Positions 8,370 through 17,400 of a stretch of DNA of 64,000 nucleotides are shown in pieces. Source of the stretch: Flavobacterium agri (GTDB lineage Bacteria > Bacteroidota > Bacteroidia > Flavobacteriales > Flavobacteriaceae); the NCBI RefSeq assembly GCF_013401995.1, contig NZ_JACBJI010000001.1, positions 1 to 64,000 of the forward strand. The letters run 5' to 3'. A model generated the notes under the pieces. It had not been told where the DNA came from. It worked only from the letters and a program-made list of their open reading frames with translations, and did not search any database. A program made the translations under genes and the position numbers. Positions within the stretch are counted from its first letter, which is position 1, and each line of letters starts with the position of its first letter.

Positions 8370-9550
8370 TGAAACCCATATTCTCCAAAATATTCGGCTT
8401 GGACAAGATCAGGGTCATAGGCGTTTCCGGAACGGGAGACCGTCTCGATTACCGCGTGCTCGTTGTCCACAAGAAGAACAATGAGTTGTTGGTGGTTTCG
8501 AGTCACGGCTATACCGATTTTTCCGAAATCACGGCAAATTGCGAGCGCGACCTTCCCGTTGTACTGGTAATCAATGTCAAAGGCGTGCTGTATCGGAAGA
8601 TCGACCTTAACGACCAGGACGATCTTACCTGGCAACGCAGCATCGATTTCGAAAGCCTTTCCTATACGGGTTACCAAACCGAGGACGCGTTGCTGTTCAT
8701 GGGTTTTTGCCGCAAGAACGTAGCCGAAGACATCACGGCCACGTTCACCAAGTCAGGTTATGCGATACTTGATTTGTTTACGGGAGTTTTCCATACGGCT
8801 TTATTGGCGCGCGCGGTCAACCGTGATGAAATTGCCATAGACGATATGCGCCTGCACTTCGACAACGGCAGGCTTATCGGCTTCGGCAAACAGGAAGCGT
8901 CCGCAGAAACCAGTTATGCCATAGGGACTACCCAAATAAAAGGCGCTTTCCTTCCGTTGTATGCCGCTGCAGTTGTACATTTTGCGCCCGCTTCCGAAAT
9001 AGTAAAGGACAACAACGGCAATTTTTCTACCGAAGAACTGCGCTACAAGAAGGCTTTCCGGTATCTCGGTATCTCGATGCTGGTTTTTTTCCTGGTGTCA
9101 TTGGCCGCAAGTTATGCGCTTACCCAATATTACCTTGGGCAGAACGCCCAACTCGACATGTACAACCTCTATTCCGACAAGGCGTACCGCGAAATGCTCG
9201 AAATGGAGAAGGAGAACGGAGAAAAACGCACCATCGTTAACCAATCAGGTATACTGTCGGACAAGTTCCTGAGTTTCTACGCCTACGAAATCCTTCAAGG
9301 AGTGCCTCCGGGTGTGCAGCTTAACGAACTCAAGGTGAATCCGTTGCGTTATGCTCTAGACGACAAGAAACCCGTGGAATTCGAACAAAAAGTGATCTAT
9401 CTCAAAGGCTACCTGTCCAACGACGCCGGGTTCAACCAATGGGTGCAGACGCTCAAGAAACTCGATTGGGTAGCCGAGCTGCGGCTTCAAAGCCTGTCAA
9501 GGGACAAAGGCCAGCACAGGATTTTCGAAATTAAAATAGCCGTGAAGTGA
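8369..9550 (+). CDS. GspL / PilM-PilN-like inner-membrane assembly protein
   Basis: From ATG 8369, which overlaps the secretin stop, the protein has 393 residues. An upstream in-frame codon at 8291 would lie within the secretin gene. Residues 1-220 form a cytoplasmic domain with the strand pattern of the actin-like GspL/PilM fold (VIGVSGTGDRLDYRVLVV near the start). A single membrane helix follows near 235-255 (LGISMLVFFLVSLAASYAL), then a periplasmic part with a coiled segment and a small alpha/beta domain as in PilN (ILQGVPPGVQLNELKVNP, YLKGYLSNDAGFNQWVQTL). This PilM-PilN fusion layout is that of GspL. It would connect the ATPase to the periplasmic parts. Sequence similarity is weak, so the call rests on topology and position. 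Confidence 0.75.
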   Translation: MKPIFSKIFGLDKIRVIGVSGTGDRLDYRVLVVHKKNNELLVVSSHGYTDFSEITANCERDLPVVLVINVKGVLYRKIDLNDQDDLTWQRSIDFESLSYTGYQTEDALLFMGFCRKNVAEDITATFTKSGYAILDLFTGVFHTALLARAVNRDEIAIDDMRLHFDNGRLIGFGKQEASAETSYAIGTTQIKGAFLPLYAAAVVHFAPASEIVKDNNGNFSTEELRYKKAFRYLGISMLVFFLVSLAASYALTQYYLGQNAQLDMYNLYSDKAYREMLEMEKENGEKRTIVNQSGILSDKFLSFYAYEILQGVPPGVQLNELKVNPLRYALDDKKPVEFEQKVIYLKGYLSNDAGFNQWVQTLKKLDWVAELRLQSLSRDKGQHRIFEIKIAVK

Positions 9551-10068
9551 TGTTCGAAAAATACACTTACAAACAGAAACTGTTGGCCCTGATGGCCATT
9601 TTCGTACTGATGGCGGCAACAGCCTACAAAAGGTCGTACCGCAACCTGTTCGAGCTCTATTTTCAAAATGCCGAACTCAAGGCAAAAGCAGTTGACATCA
9701 AGAAAAAATCGGCTGAATTCGCGAGAATCAGGAAAGACAAGCAAACTTTCGATGCCTTGTTGGGAAGCGAAAAAGGAAGTAAAGAGCTGGTTCAGCAGAA
9801 TATCATGGCCTTCACTTCGAGGCGCGGCGGGGTTTCGATTCAGGAATTGGCTCCCATCCATTCGTTTTCGACCGAAGACTACCAAGCCAACACCAACCAG
9901 CTCGACGTGACCGGCTCGCTCGACGGTATGTTGCGGCTCGCCTATGGTTTCGAGACCGATTTTCGCGATTCGAGGCTGTTCGCCCTGCATTTTTACAAGA
10001 CCAAATTCAATATGAGGGAAACCTTGCACCTTAAACTATTTTTCCAGAATTATGAAAGCAATAAATAA
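9550..10068 (+). CDS. GspM / PilO-like protein
   Basis: The ATG at 9550 overlaps the GspL-like stop. The 172-residue product has a short cytoplasmic N-terminus, one membrane helix near residues 12-25 (LLALMAIFVLMAATAY), a coiled coil near 40-75 (AELKAKAVDIKKKSAEF) and a small periplasmic domain with a ferredoxin-like strand/helix pattern. This is the layout of GspM and PilO, which pair with GspL/PilN. Its position right after the GspL-like gene repeats the order gspL-gspM or pilN-pilO in Proteobacteria. The end overlaps the next gene by 17 bases. Confidence 0.72.
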   Translation: MFEKYTYKQKLLALMAIFVLMAATAYKRSYRNLFELYFQNAELKAKAVDIKKKSAEFARIRKDKQTFDALLGSEKGSKELVQQNIMAFTSRRGGVSIQELAPIHSFSTEDYQANTNQLDVTGSLDGMLRLAYGFETDFRDSRLFALHFYKTKFNMRETLHLKLFFQNYESNK

Positions 10069-11008
10069 GATTGTACTGATCCTGCTCGGCTTGCTGTGCT
10101 TTTCCTGCGAGGACATCATCGAAGAAGATATTTCGGACGACACGGTCACCGCAGTTTTCCCTTCGCCGGGAACGGTCGTGCAAAGCAACGTGGTCACGTT
10201 CCAATGGCAGTCGCTCGAAGGGGCCGACGAATACCGCGTGCAGGTCTACTCCTCGAACCAGGTAATTGTGGCCGACACGCTTTTTTCAGGCACTCAGGCT
10301 ACATTGCCCATGAATCCCGGGCATTACCAGTGGCGCGTACGAGGTGAGAATTCGGCATATGAATCTTCGTATTCGTTCCCGAACGCGTTCGATGTCGTCG
10401 AATCCGATGACCTGAGTCAACAGCAGGTTATCCTTACGGCACCTGCGCCCGACCACCTGACCAATGCGCCCGATTTCATCCTTTCGTGGGAAGAACTTTC
10501 TGCTGCCGATTATTACCGCCTTGAAATACTCGATGTTACCAATTCGAGCAGCCTGGTCTATTCCCAGGACAACATTACCCAAACATCGTTGACGTTGAAC
10601 ACTACCATGATCGACCAGGAAGGAGAATACAAATGGCGGGTGAAAGCCGTAAACGCCGACGGTAGTACGGTATTCAGCAGCAGAAATTTCTCGCTCGACA
10701 TGACCGTACCCAACGCCCCCCAAAACAGTCTTCCCGCAGACGAAGCCAATTTCGAGCCAGCCCAAACCGTGAGTTTCAGTTGGACGCAACCACAGGATTC
10801 AGGTGTGATCCAGTCTGCGATTTCCTATATCATAGAAATATCGACAAACCAAGGCTTCACAAACATTATCCAGTCCTCGAGCGTATCTGCAACGAACTTC
10901 CAGCAGGCTTTTGCCAATACGGGCGACTATTACTGGCGCGTCAAGGCAAAAGATGCCGCCGGAAACATCAGCGTTCCCGGACCCGTATATAAATTTACCG
11001 TAGAGTGA
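10052..11008 (+). CDS. Lipoprotein with three fibronectin type III-like domains
   Basis: The 318-residue precursor begins with a lipoprotein signal (KIVLILLGLLCFSC followed by EDIIEEDISDD). The acidic residues right after Cys suggest sorting to the outer membrane or cell surface. Three repeats of about 90 residues follow, each with a W...Y.V.V pattern: VTFQWQSLEGADEYRVQV, FILSWEELSAADYYRLEI and VSFSWTQPQDSG. Each ends in YQWRVRG, YKWRVKA or YYWRVKA, typical of Fn3 domains. It lies between the GspM-like and GspC-like genes and overlaps both. No standard T2SS operon that I know of has such a gene at this place. It could be a secretin-associated lipoprotein (pilotin-like), a substrate, or a surface adhesin of the system. 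Confidence 0.8.
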   Translation: MKAINKIVLILLGLLCFSCEDIIEEDISDDTVTAVFPSPGTVVQSNVVTFQWQSLEGADEYRVQVYSSNQVIVADTLFSGTQATLPMNPGHYQWRVRGENSAYESSYSFPNAFDVVESDDLSQQQVILTAPAPDHLTNAPDFILSWEELSAADYYRLEILDVTNSSSLVYSQDNITQTSLTLNTTMIDQEGEYKWRVKAVNADGSTVFSSRNFSLDMTVPNAPQNSLPADEANFEPAQTVSFSWTQPQDSGVIQSAISYIIEISTNQGFTNIIQSSSVSATNFQQAFANTGDYYWRVKAKDAAGNISVPGPVYKFTVE

Positions 11009-11541
11009 AAGACAAGAAACTCTTCAGCCGCTTGCTCGCCCTAGCTGTAGCCGGTATCTGGATAGCCGTGGGCTACAAATACGTGAGCCGTTTTTTCTTT
11101 GAGGGCGAAACCGTATCTCCCCAAAATTATGCGGCATCCGCAAAAGAAGTGAGCCTACCGCATAAAGACACTTTCAAGATGGAAACGTTGAGGCGAAACC
11201 CGTTCACGGGAAACATGGAAACGCCCAGGATCAGCACCCGAAGCGCAACGGTTTCTTACAGAAAGACAAGTGCAGAGCGCAAGCCTATCGTACGCGCGCC
11301 AGAGATGAAATTTCCTGAGATCGAATACTTCGGTTTTGTGAAATCGAACAACGGAAGCTCCGAATTGGCCATGCTCAAAATAAATGGCAAGATGTCAAGG
11401 TTGTATTTGAATGGCAAATCTGATGGGATCACCGTGAGGAAAATCGCGAAAGATTCTGTCGTCGTGCAATGCGGGAAACAGAAAAAAGTGATCGGTCGCG
11501 CCGGTGTCGTCCAAAAAAAGCCGGCGATCGCAAAGAAATAA
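11005..11541 (+). CDS. GspC / PilP-like bitopic protein
   Basis: The start is a GTG overlapping the previous stop (GTGA). The 178-residue product has one N-terminal membrane helix (about residues 9-26), a Pro/Ser/Thr-rich linker, then a small basic beta domain: IEYFGFVKSNNGSSELAMLKING near 105-130 and KIAKDSVVVQCGKQKKVI near 147-164. This repeats the pattern of the HR domain of GspC and of PilP, in which short strands around G.V......A.L..NG contact the secretin. RNPFTGN before the beta domain resembles the RDPF/RNPF motif common in GspC. It is the last gene of the cluster. The next gene is on the other strand 11 bases later. Confidence 0.75.
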   Translation: MKDKKLFSRLLALAVAGIWIAVGYKYVSRFFFEGETVSPQNYAASAKEVSLPHKDTFKMETLRRNPFTGNMETPRISTRSATVSYRKTSAERKPIVRAPEMKFPEIEYFGFVKSNNGSSELAMLKINGKMSRLYLNGKSDGITVRKIAKDSVVVQCGKQKKVIGRAGVVQKKPAIAKK

Positions 11542-11552
11542 AAGCTCGGAGT

Positions 11553-12179
11553 TTATTCCTCGCTTAAGATATAAGCCGTACGGATCACGTCGAGATTGAC
11601 GAAAGTACGCATGAAGTCAGGTCGGTCGGCGTACATATTATCGGCCTCGGGCATAGTGCGTTCGCCATAACCCGAATACAATTCCTCTACGACTTCCATG
11701 CCTTTAGAGACTTGGCCGAGCGCGGGATAACCCTTTACGCCATCCACGAATGTCGTATCGAGTCTGATATTGTGGTTGAGGTTGATGAACAGCTCGAGGT
11801 CTCGCGTTTCCTTGCCGTATCGCGCAAAACTGATTGTGCCTTTCTTGTTGCCCAAACGGACGGGTTCATCGGGGATTTTTACCGAACGCCATTGTTCCAT
11901 GACCGCCACATCGGTATTTCCGAACTGGGCGACGTAATTCGGCACGACGCGGTAAAACACCGAATTGTCATAATAACCGTGCGAAATCAACTGGTACAAG
12001 CGATCTGCGGCCGCCGGAGAATTGCTTCGTCTTATCTCGATCTCGAAATTGCCCTTGGTGGTTTCGAAGCGGGCCGAGAAGGTTTCGGGCGCTTTTTCTG
12101 TCGTCCATTCCTTTTCGAATTTCGATCGGGAACAAGCGATAAACGTAAAGACCAAAAGAAGCAATGTAATTTTTCGCAT
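11553..12179 (-). CDS. Cyclophilin-type peptidyl-prolyl isomerase, lipoprotein
   Basis: From the ATG at 12179 the product has 208 residues and starts MRKITLLLLVFTFIACS, a lipoprotein signal. An in-frame codon 22 residues upstream would hide this signal. The cyclophilin domain shows FETTKGNFEIEI, AADRLYQLISHGYYDNSVFYRVV and GTISFAR, matching the start of the bacterial cyclophilin fold. The normally conserved catalytic FHR is FYR and the GTGxGG loop is degenerate, so activity may be low. It would act on proline bonds of envelope proteins, and a second isomerase of another family is encoded 700 bases away. Confidence 0.85.
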   Translation of the reverse strand: MRKITLLLLVFTFIACSRSKFEKEWTTEKAPETFSARFETTKGNFEIEIRRSNSPAAADRLYQLISHGYYDNSVFYRVVPNYVAQFGNTDVAVMEQWRSVKIPDEPVRLGNKKGTISFARYGKETRDLELFINLNHNIRLDTTFVDGVKGYPALGQVSKGMEVVEELYSGYGERTMPEADNMYADRPDFMRTFVNLDVIRTAYILSEE

Positions 12180-12249
12180 CGGATTTTCGTAAAATGAAAT
12201 TGCCGGAAAACCTCGTTCGAAGCATTCCGGCAATATAAAAATCAATCGA

Positions 12250-12756
12250 TTATTTCGCGCTGACCGGAATCGTCAATTTGTCCCAGGTCAATGAAAAACC
12301 TTTTGCGTTTACTTTGTATGTGAGCTTTTCGGTTTTTTCCTTCTCGCTCACACCTTTCACTTTCACGCGCAATTGGTCGTCAGACTGCTTGTAATCGTAA
12401 GCTCCCCATTGTTTGGATGTCTTATTGAAAATGACCGTCGCGCTGTTGTCTTTTTCAGGTATGATGAAAAACGAATATTTGCCTGCAGGCAGTTTTTGTC
12501 CTTCGATCGTCAAATCCTGGTTCGTCTCGAAAGTCGTGGCTTCGTTCGCACCGGCTCTCCAAACCTCGCCGTAAGGAACGAGTTTGCCCCAAATTTCGCG
12601 ATCGCGTACCGAAGGCGCACCGTAATTGATCGTTACCGTCGCATTTCCGATTTTTCCAGTTGCGGTTTCCGCCGGGCTTTTAGGTTTTTCCTGAGCTTGG
12701 ATGTTGGTCGCCAAAAGTGCTACGAAAAGCAAGATGGCGGTTTTTAGTTGTTTCAT
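12250..12756 (-). CDS. Secreted DUF2911 family protein
   Basis: The start at ATG 12756 gives 168 residues with a signal peptide (MKQLKTAILLFVALLATNIQAQ). The mature part has the DUF2911 pattern: GNATVTINYGAPSVRDREIWGKLVPYGEVWRAG, then ATTFETNQDLTIEGQKLPAGKYSFF, given here as two separate stretches of the family core. A -7 box lies 22 bases upstream of the start. DUF2911 proteins are widespread in Bacteroidota, probably periplasmic, and of unknown function. The gene ends 70 bases before the cyclophilin gene, on the same strand. Confidence 0.85.
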   Translation of the reverse strand: MKQLKTAILLFVALLATNIQAQEKPKSPAETATGKIGNATVTINYGAPSVRDREIWGKLVPYGEVWRAGANEATTFETNQDLTIEGQKLPAGKYSFFIIPEKDNSATVIFNKTSKQWGAYDYKQSDDQLRVKVKGVSEKEKTEKLTYKVNAKGFSLTWDKLTIPVSAK

Positions 12757-12777
12757 GTCGTACGTTTTAGGTTTGCT

Positions 12778-12785
12778 CAAATTTA
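12778..12785 (-). promoter_or_regulatory. -7 promoter element of the DUF2911 gene
   Basis: On the minus strand the sequence TAAATTTG matches TAnnTTTG. It is placed so that transcription would begin about 15 bases before the ATG at 12756. No clear TTTG -33 box was seen. Confidence 0.5.
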
Positions 12786-12889
12786 GCGAAAAAGCCAAAG
12801 TGCGTGTCGGCGTTGGCAAGTGTTTAACAACATGCAGATGTCGCGGATATTGTTTTTGGCTACCTTCGTGATTCAACAATCCGATTGCC

Positions 12890-13288
12890 ATGAAAAGAAT
12901 TTACTTGATTTGTGCGACAGCTCTTTTGTTCGGATGTTCGGGCAAAACGATCCAGACCGCGTCGGGCTTGCGTTACCGTATTCTCGAGAAAGGTTCGGGA
13001 GAAGCCGCGAAAGAAGGCGACGAGATACTTTTGTACGAAACCACGAGTTATAGGAACGGAACGGTATTGTATTCCAATTACGATTCCAATTCGCCCGTAA
13101 AAGTACTCATCGGCGGCAATCAGGCCACACAGGCCGTGGACGAAGGATTGCGCGGCATGAAGGTAGGCGAGGTGCGCGAAATCGTTGCGCCTCCGCATTT
13201 GGTCAAACGCAAGAATTATCCCGACAATGTTTCGCCCGATTCGACATTGGTGATAAAAATGAGGTTGGATGAAATCCTTCGCAACTAA
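12890..13288 (+). CDS. FKBP-type peptidyl-prolyl isomerase, lipoprotein
   Basis: A 132-residue protein with a lipoprotein signal (MKRIYLICATALLFGCSG). The FKBP domain is recognisable: ASGLRYRILEKGSGEAAKEGDEI, with the central GLRGMKVGEVREIVAPPHL and the terminal VIKMRLDEI strand. The active-site hydrophobic residues are only partly kept, and the segment normally reading FDSS is YSNYDSN, so this is a divergent member. It probably sits in the envelope and helps fold exported proteins. The gene starts within a divergent promoter region shared with the DUF2911 gene. The next gene follows 22 bases later. Confidence 0.85.
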   Translation: MKRIYLICATALLFGCSGKTIQTASGLRYRILEKGSGEAAKEGDEILLYETTSYRNGTVLYSNYDSNSPVKVLIGGNQATQAVDEGLRGMKVGEVREIVAPPHLVKRKNYPDNVSPDSTLVIKMRLDEILRN

Positions 13289-13310
13289 AAACCGAAATCG
13301 TTTCAACGAT

Positions 13311-13961
13311 ATGAAATCGACGATAACATTGTGTTTGTTGCTTTTGTGCTCAAGTGTATTCGGCCAATCCCGAACTGTCGAAGCACTCGATTCATTTGTT
13401 CTCGACTTCACCAAAAAGCTCAAACGCGACAAAATATCGAACATCATCATCTACAAAAGCTATTCTTCCGAAAGCACAACCCAAGTCAATACGGCCGATT
13501 ACGATTGCAGCGACGAGTTTTGGTCCAACCCGTCTTACGTGATGTGGCAAGATCGAAAAATGACCTACCTCACACGGTTTGATATGTGCCATCGGTACAC
13601 GCAAATAACGATAGACGACCACGGTTTTTGGCAGGATTTCCAGAAGCATGAGAAGCAGCTGAAAGCCGAAGAGCTCAAGGATTTCGAATTCATTTCCGAG
13701 GAAAAAGACACGTTGTCTTATGTTTCGGCTCACGGCACTTTCAAGGAATTCACGTATTTGGGAAGAAAACAACAAATCAAAAAAACGGTCGGGCTCATGG
13801 TACTTTCCGAAACGACGGCCCAAGGCGAGAAGAACATCAATTACGATTATAATTCGAATTCCAGAACGATGGTTGTTATCCGAAAGCTCGATGCGATAAT
13901 AGCCGAAAACGAACGTTTGCTCAAAGTAGCCAAATCGATCACAACCCATCCAACCAAATGA
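13311..13961 (+). CDS. Secreted protein of unknown function
   Basis: The ATG at 13311 is chosen because it gives a signal peptide (MKSTITLCLLLLCSSVFGQS); an in-frame codon at 13269 would place polar residues in front and overlap the FKBP gene. The 216-residue product has no domain I recognise. It has strand-rich segments such as KISNIIIYKSYSSESTTQ and a polar C-terminal helix. Its stop overlaps the start of the next gene (ATGA), which suggests that the two act together. The three-gene run with the FKBP isomerase may form one transcript. Confidence 0.7.
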   Translation: MKSTITLCLLLLCSSVFGQSRTVEALDSFVLDFTKKLKRDKISNIIIYKSYSSESTTQVNTADYDCSDEFWSNPSYVMWQDRKMTYLTRFDMCHRYTQITIDDHGFWQDFQKHEKQLKAEELKDFEFISEEKDTLSYVSAHGTFKEFTYLGRKQQIKKTVGLMVLSETTAQGEKNINYDYNSNSRTMVVIRKLDAIIAENERLLKVAKSITTHPTK

Positions 13962-14464
13962 AACGACTTGTATTTTCCGTAATCGTACTTCTCGTGGTTT
14001 CCTGCAAAAAGCAACAGACCGATATTCCCCGAAAACCGGCAGATTCCAAAACGGCCAAAATAGATTGGGAAAAGTTCGAACGCGATGTTTTTCAAAGTAT
14101 CGACAGTGTAGAAAAAGCCTCCGAACAAACCAGAAGACAGCACTTACTGAAGCTTATGGAATATTCAGATAACGTCGACGGATCGGTTTCCGAAGCCTAC
14201 GGCATGTTCGCTTTCGAGTATATGGAGAAGTATCCGAAACTATTTTTCGAGGTGCTCACGTCAACAGATACAGCCGTTGTGCGTAAATGGGCAAAGGCCA
14301 GTTCGGGAGAAGTTCTGATTCTGGCCGAAAACGACCATCAGAAAGACAGTATCCTCAAGCTTGTGCAAAACCATCATTTCGCCCAAAGAAAGACATTCAA
14401 TGCTGTCGAAACCGAACTCGACAAATTATATCTCGAGAAACTGGACGCCGCGATCCATCGATAG
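13958..14464 (+). CDS. Putative lipoprotein of unknown function
   Basis: This 168-residue protein has a clear lipoprotein signal (MKRLVFSVIVLLVVSCKKQ). The mature part is mainly helical and charged, with no known domain seen: KFERDVFQSIDSVEKASEQTRR and FNAVETELDKLYLEKLDAA look like amphipathic helices. It starts within the end of the upstream gene. The gene converges with a very large T9SS protein gene on the other strand, with 5 bases between the two stops. Confidence 0.7.
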   Translation: MKRLVFSVIVLLVVSCKKQQTDIPRKPADSKTAKIDWEKFERDVFQSIDSVEKASEQTRRQHLLKLMEYSDNVDGSVSEAYGMFAFEYMEKYPKLFFEVLTSTDTAVVRKWAKASSGEVLILAENDHQKDSILKLVQNHHFAQRKTFNAVETELDKLYLEKLDAAIHR

Positions 14465-14469
14465 ACATA

Positions 14470-17400
14470 TCAACGCTTCAACGAGAAGTGCGCGCTGAAA
14501 TCCTTCTTTTTGCCGCTGCGATCGGTATAGTTGAGTTTGAACCAATAATCGGTAGAAGGCAATTCCCGACCGTTGAAAGTACCGTCCCAACCCGTGGTCG
14601 TCGACGGATCCATTTCTTTGAGCAATTTGCCGTAACGATCGAAAATATACACGCGAGCTCCGGGATTCGGAAGGCCCGAAATCGTCCAGGCATCGTGGAA
14701 ACCGTCTCCGTTCGGTGTAAAATACCTTGGATAATAGAGGATGAAAAACGAAACGCTGCCGATCGCGCAACCGTCAATATCGCGAACCTCGACCATATGT
14801 TCTCCCGAATCGAGCCCGTCAAAATAACCGTCGTTCAACTGAAGCTGTTCGCCGTCGAGCAGATACGAGAAATTACCCGATCCGCCGGTCACTAAAATAT
14901 GCACGTTTCCGTGTCCTTCGAAATCACGCGGTACTTGGGCGGTTATTGTAATTCCGCCATATTCCGTCACCGTGGCCTGGGCCGATGACATGCAACCCGA
15001 AACCACATTTTCCACCGTAACCGAATAGATGCCTTGAGTCATGGCCAAATGTGCCGGCGTTGTTGTGGTAAGCGGGTTTCCGTCCAAACTCCATTGGAAC
15101 GCATAACCCGAAGCAGGCAATCCGGTGTCGAGCAAAACGCCCGAAGGATTGTCGGCACACAAAAGCGTATCGTGTAAAACAGGCGTCGGCAGTGGGTTTA
15201 CGGTAACCGTCAATAGTACCGAGGTGGCACATTGTCCGGCGTTCGGCGTGAAAACATAACTGCCGCTTGCCGTATTTGAAATCACCGACGGATTCCAACT
15301 TCCCGAAACCCCGTTCGGGGAAACGTTGGCCAAAGTCGGAGCGGCGTCGTTCTGGCAAATGGTCAATGATGTGGCGAAATCCGGAACGATCGAATTCGTC
15401 ACCGAAACGTTCAACGTCACCGTCAATGCGCATTGTCCCGCGTTCGGCGTGAAGACATAACTGCCGTTTGCCGTATTTGAAATCACAGATGGATTCCAGC
15501 TTCCCGAAACACCGTTCGGGGAAACGTTAACCAAAGTCGGAACAGCATCGTTCTGGCAAATCGCCAAACTCGTCACAAAATCCGGAACGATCGAATTCGT
15601 CACCGAAACGTTCAACGTCACCGCCGACGCACATTGTCCCGCGTTCGGCGTGAAAATATAACTGCCGCTTGTTGTGTTTGAAATCACCGACGGATTCCAG
15701 CTTCCCGAAATTCCGTTCGGGGAAACGTTAACCAAAGTTGGAGAGACGTCGTTCTGGCAAATCGCCAAGCTTGTCGAGAAATCCGGAACGATCGAATTGG
15801 TCACCGAAACGGTCAACGTCACCGCCGATGCGCATTGTCCGGCGTTCGGCGTGAAGACATAACTGCCGCTCGCCGTATTTGAAATCACTGTCGGATTCCA
15901 ACTTCCCGAAACACCGTTCGGGGAAACGGAGTTCAAAGTCGGCACGGTGTCGTTCTGGCAAATCGCCAAACTCGTCGCGAAATTCGGAACGATGGAATTG
16001 GTCACCGAAACGTTCAACGTAACCGCCGATGCACATTGTCCGGCGTTCGGCGTGAAAATATAAGTGCCGCTTGCTATGTTTGAAATCACCGACGGATTCC
16101 AGCTTCCCGAAACACCGTTCGGGGAAACGTTGGCCAAAGTCGGAACGGCGTCATTCTCGCAAATCGTCAAACTCGTCGCGAAATTCGGAACGATCGGATT
16201 GGTCACCGAAACGCTCAACGTCACCGCCGACGCGCATTGTCCTGCGTTCGGCGTGAAAATATAACTGCCGCTTGCCGTATTTGAAATTGTCGATGGATTC
16301 CAGCTTCCCGTAATTCCGTTCGGAGAAACGGAGTTCAAAGTCGGAACGGCGTCGTTCTCGCAAATCGTCAAACTCGTCACGAAATCCGGAACGATCGAAT
16401 TCGTCACCGAAACGTTCAACGTCACCGCCGACGCGCATTGTCCTGCGTTCGGCGTGAAAATATAACTGCCGCTTGCCGTATTTGAAATTGTCGATGGATT
16501 CCAGCTTCCCGACACGCCGTTCGGGGAAACGTTGGCCAAAGTCGGAACGGCGTCGTTCTGGCAGATCGTCAAGCTCGTCGCGAAATCCGGAACGATCGAA
16601 TTCGTCACCGAAACGTTCAACGTCACCGCCGAGGCGCATTGTCCTGCGTTCGGCGTGAAAATATAACTGCCGCTTGCCGTATTTGAAATTGTCGATGGAT
16701 TCCAGCTTCCCGTAATTCCGTTCGGAGAAACGGAGTTCAAAGTCGGAACGGCGTCGTTCTGGCAGATCGTCAAACTCGTCACGAAATCCGGAACGATCGG
16801 ATTGGTCACCAAAACGTTCAACGTCACGGATGAGGCGCATTGTCCGGCGTTCGGCGTGAAGATATAACTGCCGTTTGCCGTATTCGAAATTGTCGATGGA
16901 TTCCAGCTTCCCGTAATTCCGTTCGGAGAAACGGAGTTCAAAGTCGGAACAACATCGTTCTGGCAAATCGTCAAACTCGTCGCGAAATCCGGAACGATCG
17001 AATTCGTCACCGAAACGTTCAACGTCACCGCCGACGCGCATTGTCCCGCGTTCGGCGTGAAGATATAACTGCCGCTTGCCGTATTTGAAATCACTGTCGG
17101 ATTCCAAGTACCCGTAATCCCATTTGGCGAAACGTTAGCCAATGTCGGGACTACATCTCCGCTGCAAATGACCAACGAAGTCTGAAAATCGGGAGTAAGC
17201 GCTGGAGTGACCGTCATCTGGGCCGCGTGGCTTACCACCGATGAGCCGGCCGACGTCATCTGGCAATAATACTGGCTCTCGTCAAAACCTGCGGGCACGG
17301 GCGAAATGGTCAGCGTAGTGGTTTGGCCGCCCGAAAAAGGAGAGGTGTTGGGCACGTTGACCCAATTACCCGCCGCGTCGAGTTTTTTCCATTGATAGGT

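Noticed and set aside
16151-17107. 318-codon minus-strand frame with internal repeats
   Set aside because: It is a shifted reading of the 201-bp repeats. The repeat length is a multiple of three, so every frame looks repetitive, but only the T9SS frame has the proper ends.
15187-17196. CRISPR-like or satellite repeat
   Set aside because: The 201-base units are coding throughout and have no unique spacers.
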